Positions 22,464 through 34,906 of a stretch of 64,000 nucleotides of DNA are shown one piece after another. Position 1 is the stretch's first letter. The number at the start of each line of letters is the position of its first letter. The translations under genes were made by a program, and so were the position numbers. The notes beneath the pieces were generated by a model. That model was not told the origin of the DNA, did no database searches, and saw only the letters and a list, made by a program, of their open reading frames with translations. The stretch comes from Dermatemys mawii (lineage: Eukaryota > Chordata > Testudines > Dermatemydidae). The DNA lies in assembly GCA_007922305.1 (NCBI GenBank), contig ML677364.1, positions 14,365,624-14,429,623 of the forward strand. Direction: 5' to 3'.

Positions 22464-23138
22464 GGGTATGGTTACACTTACAAGATTATAGCGCTATAGG
22501 TTATAGCGGTCCCCTTATACAGTAATATGTATAGCGCTATTGTATGTCCACACTCAGATGCTCCTGCGGTATAGCATGGCCACATTTGGGGCACTTAATG
22601 CGGCATTAAGAGCAGCGCATTAGGGCGGTATCCCAGCATTCAGCTGGGTGCAACGTGCTTTTTAAACGAGGGGGGAGAGGGGGGATGCGTTGTGTGTATG
22701 CGGAGGGAGAGAGACAGTGGTTTTTCCGTTTTTCTGAAAGCCTGTCAGTGAGCCTCCGTTCACAGAAGGCTTTGTTTTCACACAGGCTCCCTCCTTAAAC
22801 ATTTGCATTGCTTATCTGCCGAGTTAAGAAAGAAACTCTAAAGAGGTACTTCCGCATTCCTCCAGCCGAGTTCAAAACAAAGGGAAGAGACGTCAATTGC
22901 CTTAAATGGCTCTAGGCATCTCCAGAGATCACTTGTAGCGCAGTGGGTGTCCACATCCTTGCTGCAGCGCTACAGCAGCTGCGCTACAGCCCTTATTCCC
23001 CATGCGGAGGTGGATTAATAATAGCGCTATAACTCAGCAGTTATAGCGCTCTACGTGCCTTGCCAGTGTGGACGGGGAGGAGGTTATAGCGCTCGTGGGG
23101 GCTTTATAGCGCTATAAAGTGCCAGTGTAACCATGGCC
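22464..23138. mobile_element. 675-bp PIF/Harbinger non-autonomous element with TAA duplication
   Basis: Ends GGGTATGGTTACACT and AGTGTAACCATGGCC are inverted repeats, and both flanks are TAA (22461-22463 and 23139-23141), the usual 3-bp PIF/Harbinger duplication. The subterminal regions hold many copies of the palindrome TATAGCGCTATA or its halves: near 22486, 22501, 22530, 22569, 23020, 23041, 23083 and 23104. These may be transposase binding sites. The centre is GC-mixed with a G-rich stretch (GGGGGGAGAGGGGGGATGCG near 22669) and no open frame. Its ends resemble those of the autonomous Harbinger copy at 39768. Confidence 0.88.
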
Positions 23139-23179
23139 TAACATATTCCAGAGTTTCTCGCTTTCTCTGGTTCACACCA

Positions 23180-23330
23180 GAAATTACATTGTGGACCTGA
23201 AAAACTTTCATGATGAAAGTGTCATCAAAATGGATACATTTCCATGAAAATTTTGGGTTTCAATGAATCAACATGTTCCAACAGAAAAATAATCCATTGA
23301 AAAATTGGCTGGCTCTAAGTAGAACACAGC
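23180..23330. repeat. Degraded A/T-rich dispersed repeat
   Basis: GACCTGAAAAACTTTCATGA ... GAAAATTTTGGGTTTCAATG ... CCATTGAAAAATTGGCTGGC. The same style of GAAAATTTT/TTTCA alternation is seen at 61290-61660. Probably one old family; the name is unknown to me. Confidence 0.35.
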
Positions 23331-26203
23331 TTTAAGATTTCTATGAATTTTGATGAATGATAGTTATTAGTTCTTTAACAATATTTCTCTAGAGTATTTT
23401 GTCAGTCTTTATGTGTTTTTCTACCCTTCATCTGTTCATGCTGTTTTTTTAGATTGTAACCACTTTGGAATAGGGGCCACAAGTGGTGTTTTTTGTTTGT
23501 TTGTTTGTTTTGCTTAGGACATTGTGGATGCTACTGGAAGCCAACAGTAAGTAATAAAGAAGGGGTAAATTAAGATGTAGAGTTGAGATATGTGAAAATC
23601 TAATAATACTCTTATGCTAAATACATGCATACATGGCATGATATCGGATCTTTTTCATGTAACAATAAAAAATGAAATACATTATCTGCAGTCTCATTTC
23701 AAGACACATTATATGTTTTGAAAAACAGTTGAAGTATTGCAAAAGAAAATGACGCATTACTGAAAGAAGGTGGAATTTCTCCTATGTTCATCACTTACTA
23801 GATCAATGATATAGTCATGTCTTGCTTTTTATTTTAATACACTCCTCTCCAAAACCCATGAACCATTCTAATCTGGAAACTTTATTCTGAATGTTTAAAG
23901 CAAATATCATGCTAGAGCATATGTTTAATTGGAAATCCCATTTGTTTTTCTAGCTTGTGTCATATCTTAGAGATAAATTAATCTTGGCTTAATGATAACC
24001 ATGACCATTCCAAGGGTACTGTATACGAAAGCTTTACAACATTGTTAAAAAAATGGGGGTGGAAGGAATGTCTGGAAGTTGTTCATACTAGCCAGGGTTC
24101 TTTTTTTCCTCTTTAAACCAAAGACTGAATGAGAACAATGGTGGCTTTTAAGAGAACAAAATTTGGAATGTTGAGTTTTACTAGCAATTCGTGTAAGGTC
24201 TGTGCTTCAGGAGTGCCGTCAGATGCAAGCTGGAGTGACTGAGAAACTGGGACCAGCTCTTTGTGTTATGTAAGCTCAGATCTGATCTTGTGGAGTGCAG
24301 ACCACTGTAACGGCACCAGTCCAATAATAATCTAAGACAGACGGAGGAGGACTGGGCAGGGGTGTGTGGAAGAGAGAAGATTCTTCTCTAAAAAGGGCAC
24401 TGTTAAAATTGAATTATAAATCAGGATGTGCAGATTCTATTTAGCTGCATGGAAAAGCCCACAGTTTCTCTGTTATTGTAGTCAGGTTTTAATTACACGC
24501 AGGCCCTGGTTATAAATTTTATGGCAACTGCATTTGGATGGCTTCTTAATGATTAAGAAAATGACTCAAAGGAAAGCCGTGCCTTAGACTGTGAACGGAA
24601 AATTTTGTACAATATTTTCACTTGGATGATTAGAAGCTTCTGTAAAACAAAGTATTAAAAAAAGACATATTAAGCCCTTCATTGAATTGCTGACCAAAAT
24701 AATGTTGGATCTGCTCAACTATTTAACTTTGTCTCTTAATGAAAAGTCAAAAATGTGTAGGTGGAAACAATTATTCAAGGACGCAATATCACTTGCCCAG
24801 ACAAAGAGCATTCAGATACAATACAGAGAGATCATGAGAAAGGAGGCTTGACAGGCAGAATTCTTATTATGATTTGTGTTCATAACTGTGTCAGAGCCCC
24901 AGTCCTGGACTAGAACCCCAATGCTCTAGGTATTCAGCAAACACAGAAAAAAAAGATTGTCCTTGTCCCAAGGATCCTATGTCTTGCTCTTCACCTCCAT
25001 CTATCGAAATTAATGCTTACTGTTATATTCCAATTTACATTGCACAAATTTCATTCCTACAGTGTTCTCTGCTAGTCCTCTGACAGAGATGAACAATGTA
25101 ATCCATGTACAGTTGAGAGGATAAAACCATACATTAGAGGCAAATGAATCTGGTTCCAAAAACGTTACTTACTTCTGAATAGAAAGGATATTCTGAAATC
25201 TCTATGCATTGGGTGGGTATTCTGACACTCTCTGACTTAAATATCTTAGGGAACACCATGGGTTTCTTTTCTCTCCTCATTCCATTACTTTTGGAAGTAC
25301 AGTTGCATACCTAAAAATGGTTCTTCTGAGGGTGATGCTGCTCTCTTGAACATTCTACCCAGTAAGTACTGTCTTTTGGAGGGGTTACTTCTTGGAATGG
25401 TAAAAATATAATTCTGCTGCTGCTGTTCTGAGTTTCTTCTTCTTCTTCTCATTTCCACCTCCATGCCTATTGGTATATCTGTCTCCCAAGCCATGTCTAA
25501 TGTAACTCAAGACAAGATTCTGCAACCCTTACCCATCTTACAAACTCACAGGGCCAGTGACTGTAACTTTTATTTGCCTGTAGAGCACCATGCACACCTA
25601 AGATGCCGCACTCCTGAAAATTCAATATTCCTAATATTTCTAGTGTTCTGCTGGGTGAATCAAATTAAAGAACAGGAGGTGGTTGTACAAACCCACACCA
25701 TTCCTGCAGCACTGGTGGAATTTTAAGGCATATACATAGAAACAAAAATAATACCACCCATGAGTATATTTAGGCTTGGCAGAATACAATTTTTGGTTTT
25801 TGTCACTTAGGCAGATAATACTGAAATTTATTTTTAAGCATTATTTTCAGTTTTTATTGATTTAAATATTCACAGTTTCAGAAAATTATGAAGCGTTAGA
25901 TAATAATTATTTAATGACAGTAGACAATGAGATTCAAAAAGTTAAGCTTTATAGACATAAAAACACAAATTGTTACATCACATGTCAAAATACACAAAGG
26001 CAGATATCCTTAAATCAAACTCTAATAAGTTCTCTCTTCTTACTTTGCCTATCTGTAATTTTGATTATCAATCAAGCTATTTTTCATCAGTTTGTGAGTG
26101 TCTGTGTGGTGAAATATACCAATATATCAATTAAAAAACAAATTGTTCCAAGTCTAAACCTGCAGACTGGAAATTAAGGTGTACATTTTTGACAGTGAGG
26201 ATA
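23331..26203. other. No gene; unassigned sequence with a GTTT microsatellite
   Basis: A short (TTTG)n tract lies at 23488-23512, following GATTGTAACCACTTTGGAAT, a phrase typical of the 3' end of old LINE/SINE repeats. Otherwise AT-rich sequence without recognised coding or repeat content. A CTT/CTG-rich patch occurs at 25412-25450. Confidence 0.35.
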
Positions 26204-26302
26204 ATTAACCATTAGAACAAAGGGCTGTGGTGGATTCTCCATCACTGACAATTTTTAATTCAAGATTGGATGATTTCCTAAAAGACATACTCTATACTCT
26301 AG
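26204..26302 (+). mobile_element. CR1 LINE 3' region, truncated
   Basis: ACCATTAGAACAAAGGGCTG, TGGTGGATTCTCCATCACTG, ACAATTTTTAATTCAAGATT, GGATGATTTCCTAAAAGACA: the last coding part and 3' region of a CR1 subfamily. It stops where the hAT-like element begins and does not resume after it, so its 3' tail is lost. Confidence 0.7.
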
Positions 26303-26467
26303 GTCTGGGATCAGCAACCTTTGGAACGTGGCCCATCAAGGAAAGCCGCTGGCGGGCCAGGACTGTTTATTTACCTGCAGCATCCACAGGTTTGGCCAAT
26401 TGCCACAGTTCGCAGTTCCAGGCCAATAGGGATTGTGGGAAGCAGCGTGGGCCAGGCCACCATTGAG
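26303..26467 (+). mobile_element. hAT-like MITE, family shared with 44385
   Basis: Left end TCTGGGATCAGCAACC is a hAT-type end (compare CAGGGGTAGGCAACC), followed by AAAGCCGCTGGCGGGCCAGG, TTTATTTACCTGCAGCATCC and CGCAGTTCCAGGCCAATAGG. The reverse complement of 44385-44551 carries equivalent phrases (AGATCGGCAACGCTGGC, TTTGTTTACCTGGCG, GCCGCAGTTCACCATCC). The right terminus is not clearly matched, so the element is partial. Confidence 0.6.
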
Positions 26468-29400
26468 GGCCTTATTGTGCTGTGACCTATATATAAACAA
26501 ACTATAAGAAGATAGTACTTGCCCTAAATAGCTCATAACCTAGATTTATGACAAGTGGATGGAAGTGGTTAGACATGGACAAGGGTAGGTTTTTCCTTAA
26601 ATACACTTCACACATTCTTGGGTTTGGATTAATTATTATCTCAAATGACCCAATGGCATCAAGGTTTCTCTCACGTGACCTCCTCTGCCTTTATATGCAG
26701 TATTTCTATGAGATTTCTTAGACCAAATCACTGCAACTTTTCTCCTTTGAACATGTAGCTAATAGTAGGTATTATTGTGCACATCTTCTGTTTTGTGTGT
26801 GTTTAATTCTTTAAAATAGTCCAAATTAACATTGTACCTTAAAATGCAGGTTTGAAAGGGCAGAACTATGCTCCAAAATATATCAGTAATTTATATGAGC
26901 AGTCAGAATTTGTAGATAGACTCTAGCCATATTCACTAGTGTGGCCTGACTGCCTTGAATTGCTCTGACAGCTTAAAATAAACCCAGCATAAGTGACTGG
27001 GTTAAGCCAGCTTGATGACACCTTTGTGATTGTTGGACCAGCACAAAGCTGACAAATGTACCAGTGAATCTTGCCTAATGTTTTGTGTGTCCAATATAAA
27101 GAGCATGTAATAGGCTTTGCCTCCCCAGCAGATTTGAGATAGAAACAGTGGAAATGGGAAGTGTAAGTGTTCTTTGACAGTGGGGCAGGGAGGAGGCAGA
27201 AGGAAGCAAATGGTAGAGCAGCCTCTCTCAACAGCTGAGGGGTGGTGCAAGGCAAGCTGCAAAACAGTTGATTTGCAGACAGCCCTAGGGCCAGAGCAGC
27301 AGACCTGGCCAGTCCCATGGGTATTGAGCGCTCCTATTTTTTCTCAGGGGGTGCACTGAACACCCATGGAGTTGGTGCCCATGGTTACAGGAATCTCCTG
27401 ATTCTGTTATATACATTCTGGTTCACCAGAGGTCTCAAACAAAATCCAGAATCTCACTGGTCATTAATATCATTGCGAAGTATATGTACAGGTGTGGTGT
27501 AGGAAGTTATGTATATATACTGAAAATACGTTGTTTTTGAAGTCTGTGCCTAGGTATTGTTCACCAGCAAAGCAATCATTCTGTATGATAAGATATTTAT
27601 CCAGCTATCATTTTACATATAAATTGAGCATTGTCTCATTCACAAAGGGTCTCCTATCACCAGTCTGAAATGAACTCAAATGAAGAATTATAAGAACTTC
27701 ACAAAGAAACTAACAGAGCAAATCAATAGGGAAGGGGGGAGAACCTCATCTTAAGGTACACATCAAAGGTTTGCTCTAGTGTGTTTCGGGGGGCAAAGAC
27801 GACAGCCTGGAATCCCTTACCTAGGAAGTAAATGGACTTTGCTTCATGAAAATGGGTTCTCAACCAGGCTTGGCTAAAAACAGTGGAGAGAACTTTGCAT
27901 GTGATAAGCTTCTTTAGACAAGAGAGTAGTTTCTTAATTTAGTTTCAAGAAAGCATGTTCCGATTTTGTTTTATATGGAGCTATTTGATTCCAGTATTTT
28001 TACTTACTGCCATTTGAATCTCCAATCTTCTATTATAAACTTATTCTTGTTTTTGCTATAAATATATGTAGATGACGTTAAGCAAAGGGATGGTCCTGAG
28101 TTGAAATTTTAAGCTCCTACTACCTATTCCTTTGGTAGCAGGAGGTCTGGTAATTCTGTTCAGTGGGTAAGAGGCTGGACACTGTAGGAACACTTGGAGG
28201 ACTCAGGAGTGATATGTGCCTGTCACTATCTGAACGGAGAGAATGAGGCATGTTGGGACCTGAAAGGTAGGGAGTGTTTGTGCTACCAGAAACTGTTGGT
28301 TTCAGGGAGCTGATCTGCCACAGAGCAGGCGGTGGTAATGTGCTTCACAGCCCTATCTACCCTAGGGAGCATCACATACAATATTCTAATGTAGTGCAGC
28401 AAACTACCACACATTCTGATTTCTTCTCCGTTTTTGCTTGGAAAGGAGCAGAGAGAGAGAGACCACTGAGCTTGTCAAGCTAGAAATCTAATTTCTTTAA
28501 AAAAGAGGAGCTTGAGCTTCAGTAACCTTTCAGTAACACATGTTTTGATGGATCTCAAGACATTTTACCAGGTTCCTGGTTTTATTTTAACCCATTACAA
28601 ACAGGATTCCTGCACTATCTGCAAATCTTGCTCCCCACTATAGTTCCTTCTTTACTTTTAGCCATCTTGTACAATGATCTCCTAACCTCCTCACATCTCT
28701 AATCTTTAGGGAGCAGATAGTGCTTTTTCCCAGATATTCAGGAAGGAACGATAGAAAAACTGAGAAATCAAGTGGCAGCTGTGCTGTGAATTACAGATGG
28801 CCTAAAATGCTCTGGAAAAACTGTTAGCGCAGGTGTTTTGCCACTTGAGCCATGTTTTTTGACCTGCATGTGAGGGGTCAAGTTATTTGTTAGTTTAAAT
28901 GGGCTTTCTTTCCTCCAGTTTAAAACAGTGGTGCTGTGCCCAATCAGATCAGCAGAGAATTTAGCTCATCATTTCTATTTCTTGAATGCTGTACATTTAG
29001 GAACGAAAGAAAAGCAAAAACACTGATGACTGTGATATCTATCTGTGACTTTCCAGAAGCTATCCTTATCAAAGAACTATAATATATCACAGCACATCAG
29101 CTTCTTAAGCCATGGGGGTACATGTGAAGTCCAACAATTAGCATAATTTCTATTAAAATTATAGCATATTGCTATACTACAAGCCAATATTTTAAGTTGA
29201 AAAATATATTTATTTTGATACTTTTAGATACAGGCCTAGTCTTCAGAGCTGGAAATATTATTCATATTGTGGTAGCTGTTCTTAGCCAGCTGCACTGATT
29301 TGTTAGCCAACTTCACTGATTTCTTATAAAAATATATTTTATTGATAGATTTATTAATCTTAAGAGAAAGACAGTGGTGTCATTCTCTCCTCTGTGTTAA

Positions 29401-29939
29401 AAAGAGAGTGGTTAGGTATGGAAAACTAGATTGAGTGCTGACTTTGTCATTTGTTTTTAATTTTATTTAAATATTCATTGTGTTAGTCAATAACTTCAGG
29501 GCAGATGCTGAACTAAAACCAAACTTTGGATCACAGATTGCATGTTTTGGGGGATTTGTCCACAAATAATCCCATATTTCAATCCTAAATTAGAAATTAT
29601 TCTGAACAACATCAAATGCTTTTTTTACCCTATGAAGAAATGTGTGGTTTTAAATGATTTAGTACAGTGGACTAAGTGCTTTGTTGATTCTAAAAAATTG
29701 AATAGGAAGCTCATTAAAAAACAAAATTAACTTCAAGTTTTTTTCATCTCAGAAGGGGTTTTCCTCTTCAAGGAATTTTTTGTGTGGGTTTGGAAGTTCT
29801 TCTCTATGCCTCACTGAGGAGGATGGAAAATTGGTCAAAATAAGATAAAAGCTTGAAATATAATTTTACAGAAATGTCTTGCACAGATGATCATTTAATG
29901 AAGGAAAGTACAAAATAGGCTTCATAAAGCACGTGGAAT
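26468..29939. other. No gene; mostly unassigned sequence
   Basis: About 3.5 kb. A stretch at 27490-27860 (GTAGGAAGTTATGTATATAT, AAAGGGTCTCCTATCACC, TACCTAGGAAGTAAATGGAC) reads like a dispersed retroelement piece, but I cannot assign it with confidence. The open stretches at 26923-27318 (minus, with Cys/Ser-rich product) have no domain. AT-rich throughout 29100-29900. Confidence 0.35.
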
Positions 29940-30112
29940 CAAATAAAGGATAATTTAGGCAGAATATAAGGCCTGTTAGATTGGGAAATATTCTTACAAG
30001 GGAAATGGTGGAAGCTGCATTGCTTGAATCATTTATAGTCTGGCTGGATAAAGAAGGATAGAATAGATGGTCTGCTTTGCTTCCATCTCCAATGTTTATG
30101 ATTCTGTGAAAA
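29940..30112 (+). mobile_element. CR1-type LINE 3' end, diverged
   Basis: GGCCTGTTAGATTGGGAAAT, GGAAATGGTGGAAGCTGCAT, TCATTTATAGTCTGGCTGGA, then CTTCCATCTCCAATGTTTAT and GATTCTGTGA. This follows the ordering of a CR1 3' end (GGAA-TGGTGGAAGC-CC...GGCTGGACAA...CATCTCCAATG-CTATGATTCT). It is old, with no open frame. Confidence 0.6.
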
Positions 30113-30264
30113 TTCCAAGTAAGGGTGTTGCTGAGGAAGTGATTTGACAGATCCCTGGAAACAGTAGAACGTATTTAAAAGTTTTGAACATTGTTTTCTC
30201 ATTCTTCATTGATCCCATCTCAGAGGACTAGCAAGAGTAAGAGGTGTCCTCCCAAATCAACAGT

Positions 30265-30400
30265 TTTACAGGACAATTTTCAAAAGAATTCAGCATAAGG
30301 CTACCTTTGACCCATTTGCAGTCAATGAGACTTTTAGCATTAACTTCAACGGAAGCAGAGTTAGGCCATTCTAAATGCTTTTGAAAATCATATCCTTAAT
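30265..30400. repeat. Semi-palindromic old repeat centred on a TTGACTTCAATGG-type core
   Basis: Left half CAATTTTCAAAAGAATTCAG ... AGGCTACC; right half GAAGCAGAGTTAGGCC ... TGCTTTTGAAAATC, with central TTAACTTCAACGG. The halves are imperfect inverses. Similar pieces lie at 48000-48170, 54060-54270, 56350-56450, 57060-57235 and 60330-60420. Confidence 0.5.
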
Positions 30401-30961
30401 TTCCTGGGAAACAATTATTTTGTTTGTTTGGGTTTTTGCATTCATCTTCATCATGTTCTCTCTTTTTTTTTTCTTCACACTGTTGAATTTAGATCAGTAG
30501 TTTCCAAATTATAGATTTTGTTTTGGCAGTGGCACACAGAGAACTCACTAGTCCCCCTTGGGGCTGGTTTTCCTCACTTCCAGCTGCTAAATCACACTAA
30601 AAGAGTATTTCCACATAAATTTGCAATTGTGAATAGGAGGGGAAGTCCACACATAGTTATGGGTGGGAAAGGATTTTCACAAGACAATTTATGTTAATAC
30701 ATGATCCATGCTATGAAGTAGTTGGAGAACTCCTGATTTGAATACACCTTCTATGATATGGTCATATTGTGTCTTATGACACGTCTACTTTAGGTGTTTA
30801 TGGGTGTACTGCTGTGCAGTTATATGGGTTAAATTTATCAACATATTTTAGATGGTTTGGCAAGGTGTTATAGCTGGTGATATTACTTTACATATAATGT
30901 AAAGTAATACATGTAAGGATGTGACCATTTACTTTCTTTGAAGTTGCTTTTATCTAAATCT

Positions 30962-31150
30962 ATGTCTGCTCTACAGCCTGTGTCAGCAAAATTTATGTCA
31001 CTCGGGGTGTGAATATTCCACCTCCCCTGAGTGACATAAATTACATTGACACAAGTGTTTGTGTGCATAGCTTACGCTTCTTGTGGGGATGGGCATTTTT
31101 ATGTGGAGGGGAGAGTTGCAGTGCTGTACATAAAGACATCTCCGAAGTAG
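30962..31150. mobile_element. Harbinger-like MITE with internal hairpin
   Basis: TATGTCTGCTCTACAGCC at the left resembles the GTATGTCTACAC end. 30977-31003 (CCTGTGTCAGC...TTATGTCACTC) is the inverse of 31029-31055 (GAGTGACATAAATTACATTG...), and the loop GGGGTGTGAATATTCCACCT continues the near-palindrome. The right end is too degraded to place exactly. Confidence 0.55.
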
Positions 31151-33960
31151 ATCATATAGTCTCTCTCTCTGTGAAGAGATGGAATCTTTTCAACGTGTAC
31201 TTTGCAGTGAAGGGATAATAAAGGTCTCAGTCCTGAGTACTGTATGTATCCCTGTTACCATCAGCATTAGACCACTATCACGATGTGAGAAACCAGGTAA
31301 GATTCAGAGGCAGCACAGGGGTTTCTGAGGGAGAGTGAATGGAAGACTAGATTAAAAAAAGAGGCTGATAACACTCAGTCTTGTGCTAATATTTCACAGT
31401 CCAGATTCAAAGCTCAATGAGTCAAAGGAGGAGATAAGAGAGTCTTAGACTTTGGCCAGAGCCATTGCTTGGCATTCATCCCAGGTAAACAGTTGCATGT
31501 AATTTCATTCCTTTGTTGAAAATTTAGAGATATAAAAGAAACATTTCAGGCATTTTTAACCAATTAAAATGTTCTGTTTCCATCTCTTTTTGGGTGGAGC
31601 TCTTTTGAGGGTTTGTGTAGACCATGTTTTAACATGTTAACTAACATGATCAAAATCATTAGAGAGAGTCAATAGGTATTTCAATAATAAGAGCACTCCA
31701 GACACAATTATTTGGCTTATGGCTCTGGGACACATTCCCCAAAGAATCACAGATATGAATCCTAGTGGTTTCAATGCAACATGGAGGGTTTTTTTCCGAA
31801 TTTGAACAAAGCAAGCCATTGTTAGCAATAAAGAAACCAGATAGCTTTAAGTGCTTTCCTTTAATATGTCATAGGTTCAGTCTTCTCCTGACTCATATAT
31901 GGGCCTACCTTTTGCCTCCTTATTCTTTTCATTTTGCATGTGCATAAATACATTTTATATTGTTACAGTTACAGAGTAATGTCTTTCCTGTCTTCTCCCT
32001 TTTTTCCTGTCCCTTTATAAAGCTGTGTGGGAGAAGAAATCGTAACCATGATGCTTTCTAAGCAGTAAAGATGAAACAAGAATAGACTGATGCCAACTTT
32101 TAATCGCTATAGTTACCACATAAGACTCTCTCTTTCTGAAATATAAGCTATGGTTCAAACAACCACTACAAACATGATGTGTGCATGTGTTATGTAGGAG
32201 GACAACTAAATGATCCACAGGTCTCTTCTTGCTTTAAATCTATGAACCTACATCATCTTCCAGTATTATTGTACACTTTACCTGCTCAGTTATATCTTTG
32301 GTGAATAATGGTGCAAAACTCAGATGTTCTTTGTGTCTTCCCATATCTCACTGAACCCAATAGGCATGTTGGACAAAAATCACTTTTATATTATCAGGAG
32401 TTGAAAGTGTAACCCTAGCATTGAGCTGCAAGGCAGTTCTTGGATGTCTGATCATTCTAAATAGCTCTGAGACAGCCACATGTATTATAAAAATCAGAAG
32501 CACAATAACATCCCCTTCATGCATACGTTAGTAGGCTGAACCATCAATCATGGCTTTATTTCCTCAGTCTTTTCAAAGACAGACTGAAAACTTTTTACCT
32601 GGCAAAACCTGAATGGCAGGGTTTGGGTTTTTGTTTAATAGAGCCAATTATGTCACTGTCAGCTGGAAATGGATTGAGGGAATCCATAAGCTGAGGCAAC
32701 TGGAATACAAACTGATCAAAATCTTGCTCATGACAAACGTTGAAGTCCCAAGAATAGCTCTCAAAGACTCCAATTTCATAATAGATTTACTTAGCAAATT
32801 CCAGAGGAATTCCCCCAATACACTGGGTAGTTGATGTATAAGGAATATAATTCACTTCAAATATCTGTATGTATAAAAGTGTCAACAGCCACAGGAGTAA
32901 ATAAAGAATTTTTAGACAAATTTTAAAGTGGTTATGTAAATCATTTGGACTATGTATAAGTGAAAAATTTAATTTCTGAGAAGAAACTCATACTGGCCTG
33001 TATGAAGCAACAGCAGAAAAACAATCAGTAATGAAACAGTGAGCTGACATTCTGTCTCACAAGGGAATCTGAGATATTGGGATCAAGGCCTAAAGCAATT
33101 TATGTGAAATGGATAAGTAGAAGGGTGTGTCACACACTTGAATTGTGTTGCTTGGCTAGTAAACTTTGGAACTCTGGTCAGTACACGGGAAGATTGAGAT
33201 GAATCCAGCAAGCAAAAGAAAAGAGCATTTGCAACATCAAATGGCTTATTTAAATTCAGACTGATACATTGCAGATTCTGTTAATAAATGCTGCAGGGTT
33301 TTGTTGTGTTTGTTGGAAAGTATGTTAGGATGTCTGACAAGGATGGTGGGTAGGCTGGTATATTATCTATTGAAAAGGTGTTCTAGAGCATTTGGAGCAT
33401 GTACAGTAGCTGCTGGAAAAACTAAAGATTGCTAATTTGATATTAACTCTGAACAGTATAAATTTTCCTGGAAGCAATTAAGTTTTCTGTCAAGTTTACT
33501 ATCTGGAAAAAGATATAGTTAATGATCCTTGTAAAATATAGGCCTTCTATGTTTTCACAGTTCTGAACACTTCAACAGATAGACTGAAAGTTTTCTTAAA
33601 TTTGGAAGAATGGTAATATCCACCAAAACAGTGATTCGGCACATAGTGCCTTAAAAGTAAAGGGACACAATGGATTATGCTATAAAGGCTGTAATCAGGG
33701 AAAGCTCAGACAGATGGTTTACCATAGTGATAGTGACCTGCGTTAGCTATTTAGTCAGTGATGTTCTGCTGAACCTTAGGAGGAAGATTTAGAATTTATT
33801 TGGGTTGTGAGAAAGAGCTGGTACACTAGTTGAGTAGGCATTTTGTAATTACTGTTAACCATAATGTAAGTAGCTCTTAGAAGATCATTCAAACCTAGAC
33901 CAGTGAATACTATTTCCTTCAGTACATTTTCTAGTGCTCCTGCCACCCCTCCCCCTGCTC
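31151..33960. other. No gene; mostly unassigned, one possible CR1 tail
   Basis: About 2.8 kb of AT-rich sequence. At 32195-32252 AGGAGGACAACTAAATGATC and TTGCTTTAAATCTATGAACC resemble a very short CR1 tail. The open stretch 32613-32834 has no domain. Nothing else is recognised. Confidence 0.35.
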
Positions 33961-33962
33961 TA

Positions 33963-34072
33963 GGGTGACCAGAGAGCAAATGTGAAAAATTGGGGGGGGA
34001 GGGTAATAGGAGTCTATATAAGAAAAAGACCCAAAAATCAGGACTGTTCCTATAAAATCAGGACATCTACCC
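33963..34072 (+). mobile_element. TA-flanked Tc1/mariner-like MITE, copy 1
   Basis: Begins GGGTGACCAGAGAGCAAATG after TA (33961-33962) and ends ATCTACCC before TA (34073-34074). Inside: GTGAAAAATTGGG, AATAGGAGTCTATATAAG, CAGGACTGTTCCTATAAAAT. The right terminal repeat has lost the GGTC of GGTCACCC. Same family and orientation as 56854-56971. Confidence 0.75.
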
Positions 34073-34906
34073 TACCCCACTCAAAAGCAAAACTTTACCT
34101 CACCCAAGCAGAAGCAGTAGGTATCTTACCACTTGCTTGTGTGGTAATTCTATAGCTTAACAGATCATAGTTTTTTCTGACCTAAATCTTACTTTCAATT
34201 TATTTTACAGAACCTGTGTTAAAGTTAAACTGAAATTTTGTTTCAACATAAAATAAAGAAAAGTTAAGGAATTCTAATTCATTAATATTACAGTATCTAT
34301 ACATAGATTTCAAAAATTACCTGTAAGTACACTTTAAAACAAAATAGTTTATAGTGATATCCTCTTTTACTTATCTTCCAAGTCCTGAGCTCTGGTTCTC
34401 CTGCAGAAGTGAATAATGATACCATGAACAAAGAGCAGAGAGTTGAATTACCTACCCAGCTCTGTGTTAAAGTTCATATATCAATCAGACCCCTGTGTCT
34501 ATAATGGTCAAATGAAAATTCCAGTTCCTGACACTCTTAATCTTTCAAAAAAAAATAAAAAATAAAGCTTGGATCTATGTCCAGATTTGCAGCTCAGTCC
34601 CATATCTAAGAGATAGTAATGCTATGTCCTTGAGCTGGAAAAAACAAAGAACCTTGATTTCAGATTTTGGCAGGTAATGAGGTTTTGAGTTTCTCTTTGA
34701 AAAGATTGGAGTTAGAGGAGGGAAATACTGATTGATTATTTTTATTAAAAAGGGTAGTAAAGAGAGCCTTGTTTGACTTAGTATGTCTTTATGGGGGGGA
34801 AACTATTTTTCAGGAAGGACTGAATCTAAGTCATTTTCCCTTAAGCTTGCACAATTTGTTGACTAAAATTCTGATCAGGGACATCTCAGACACAGCTGTT
34901 ACAAGC
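34073..34906. other. No gene; unassigned sequence
   Basis: No coding segment or repeat recognised. An A-rich tract (AAAAAAAAATAAAAAATAAA-like) lies near 34546-34566. Confidence 0.35.
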
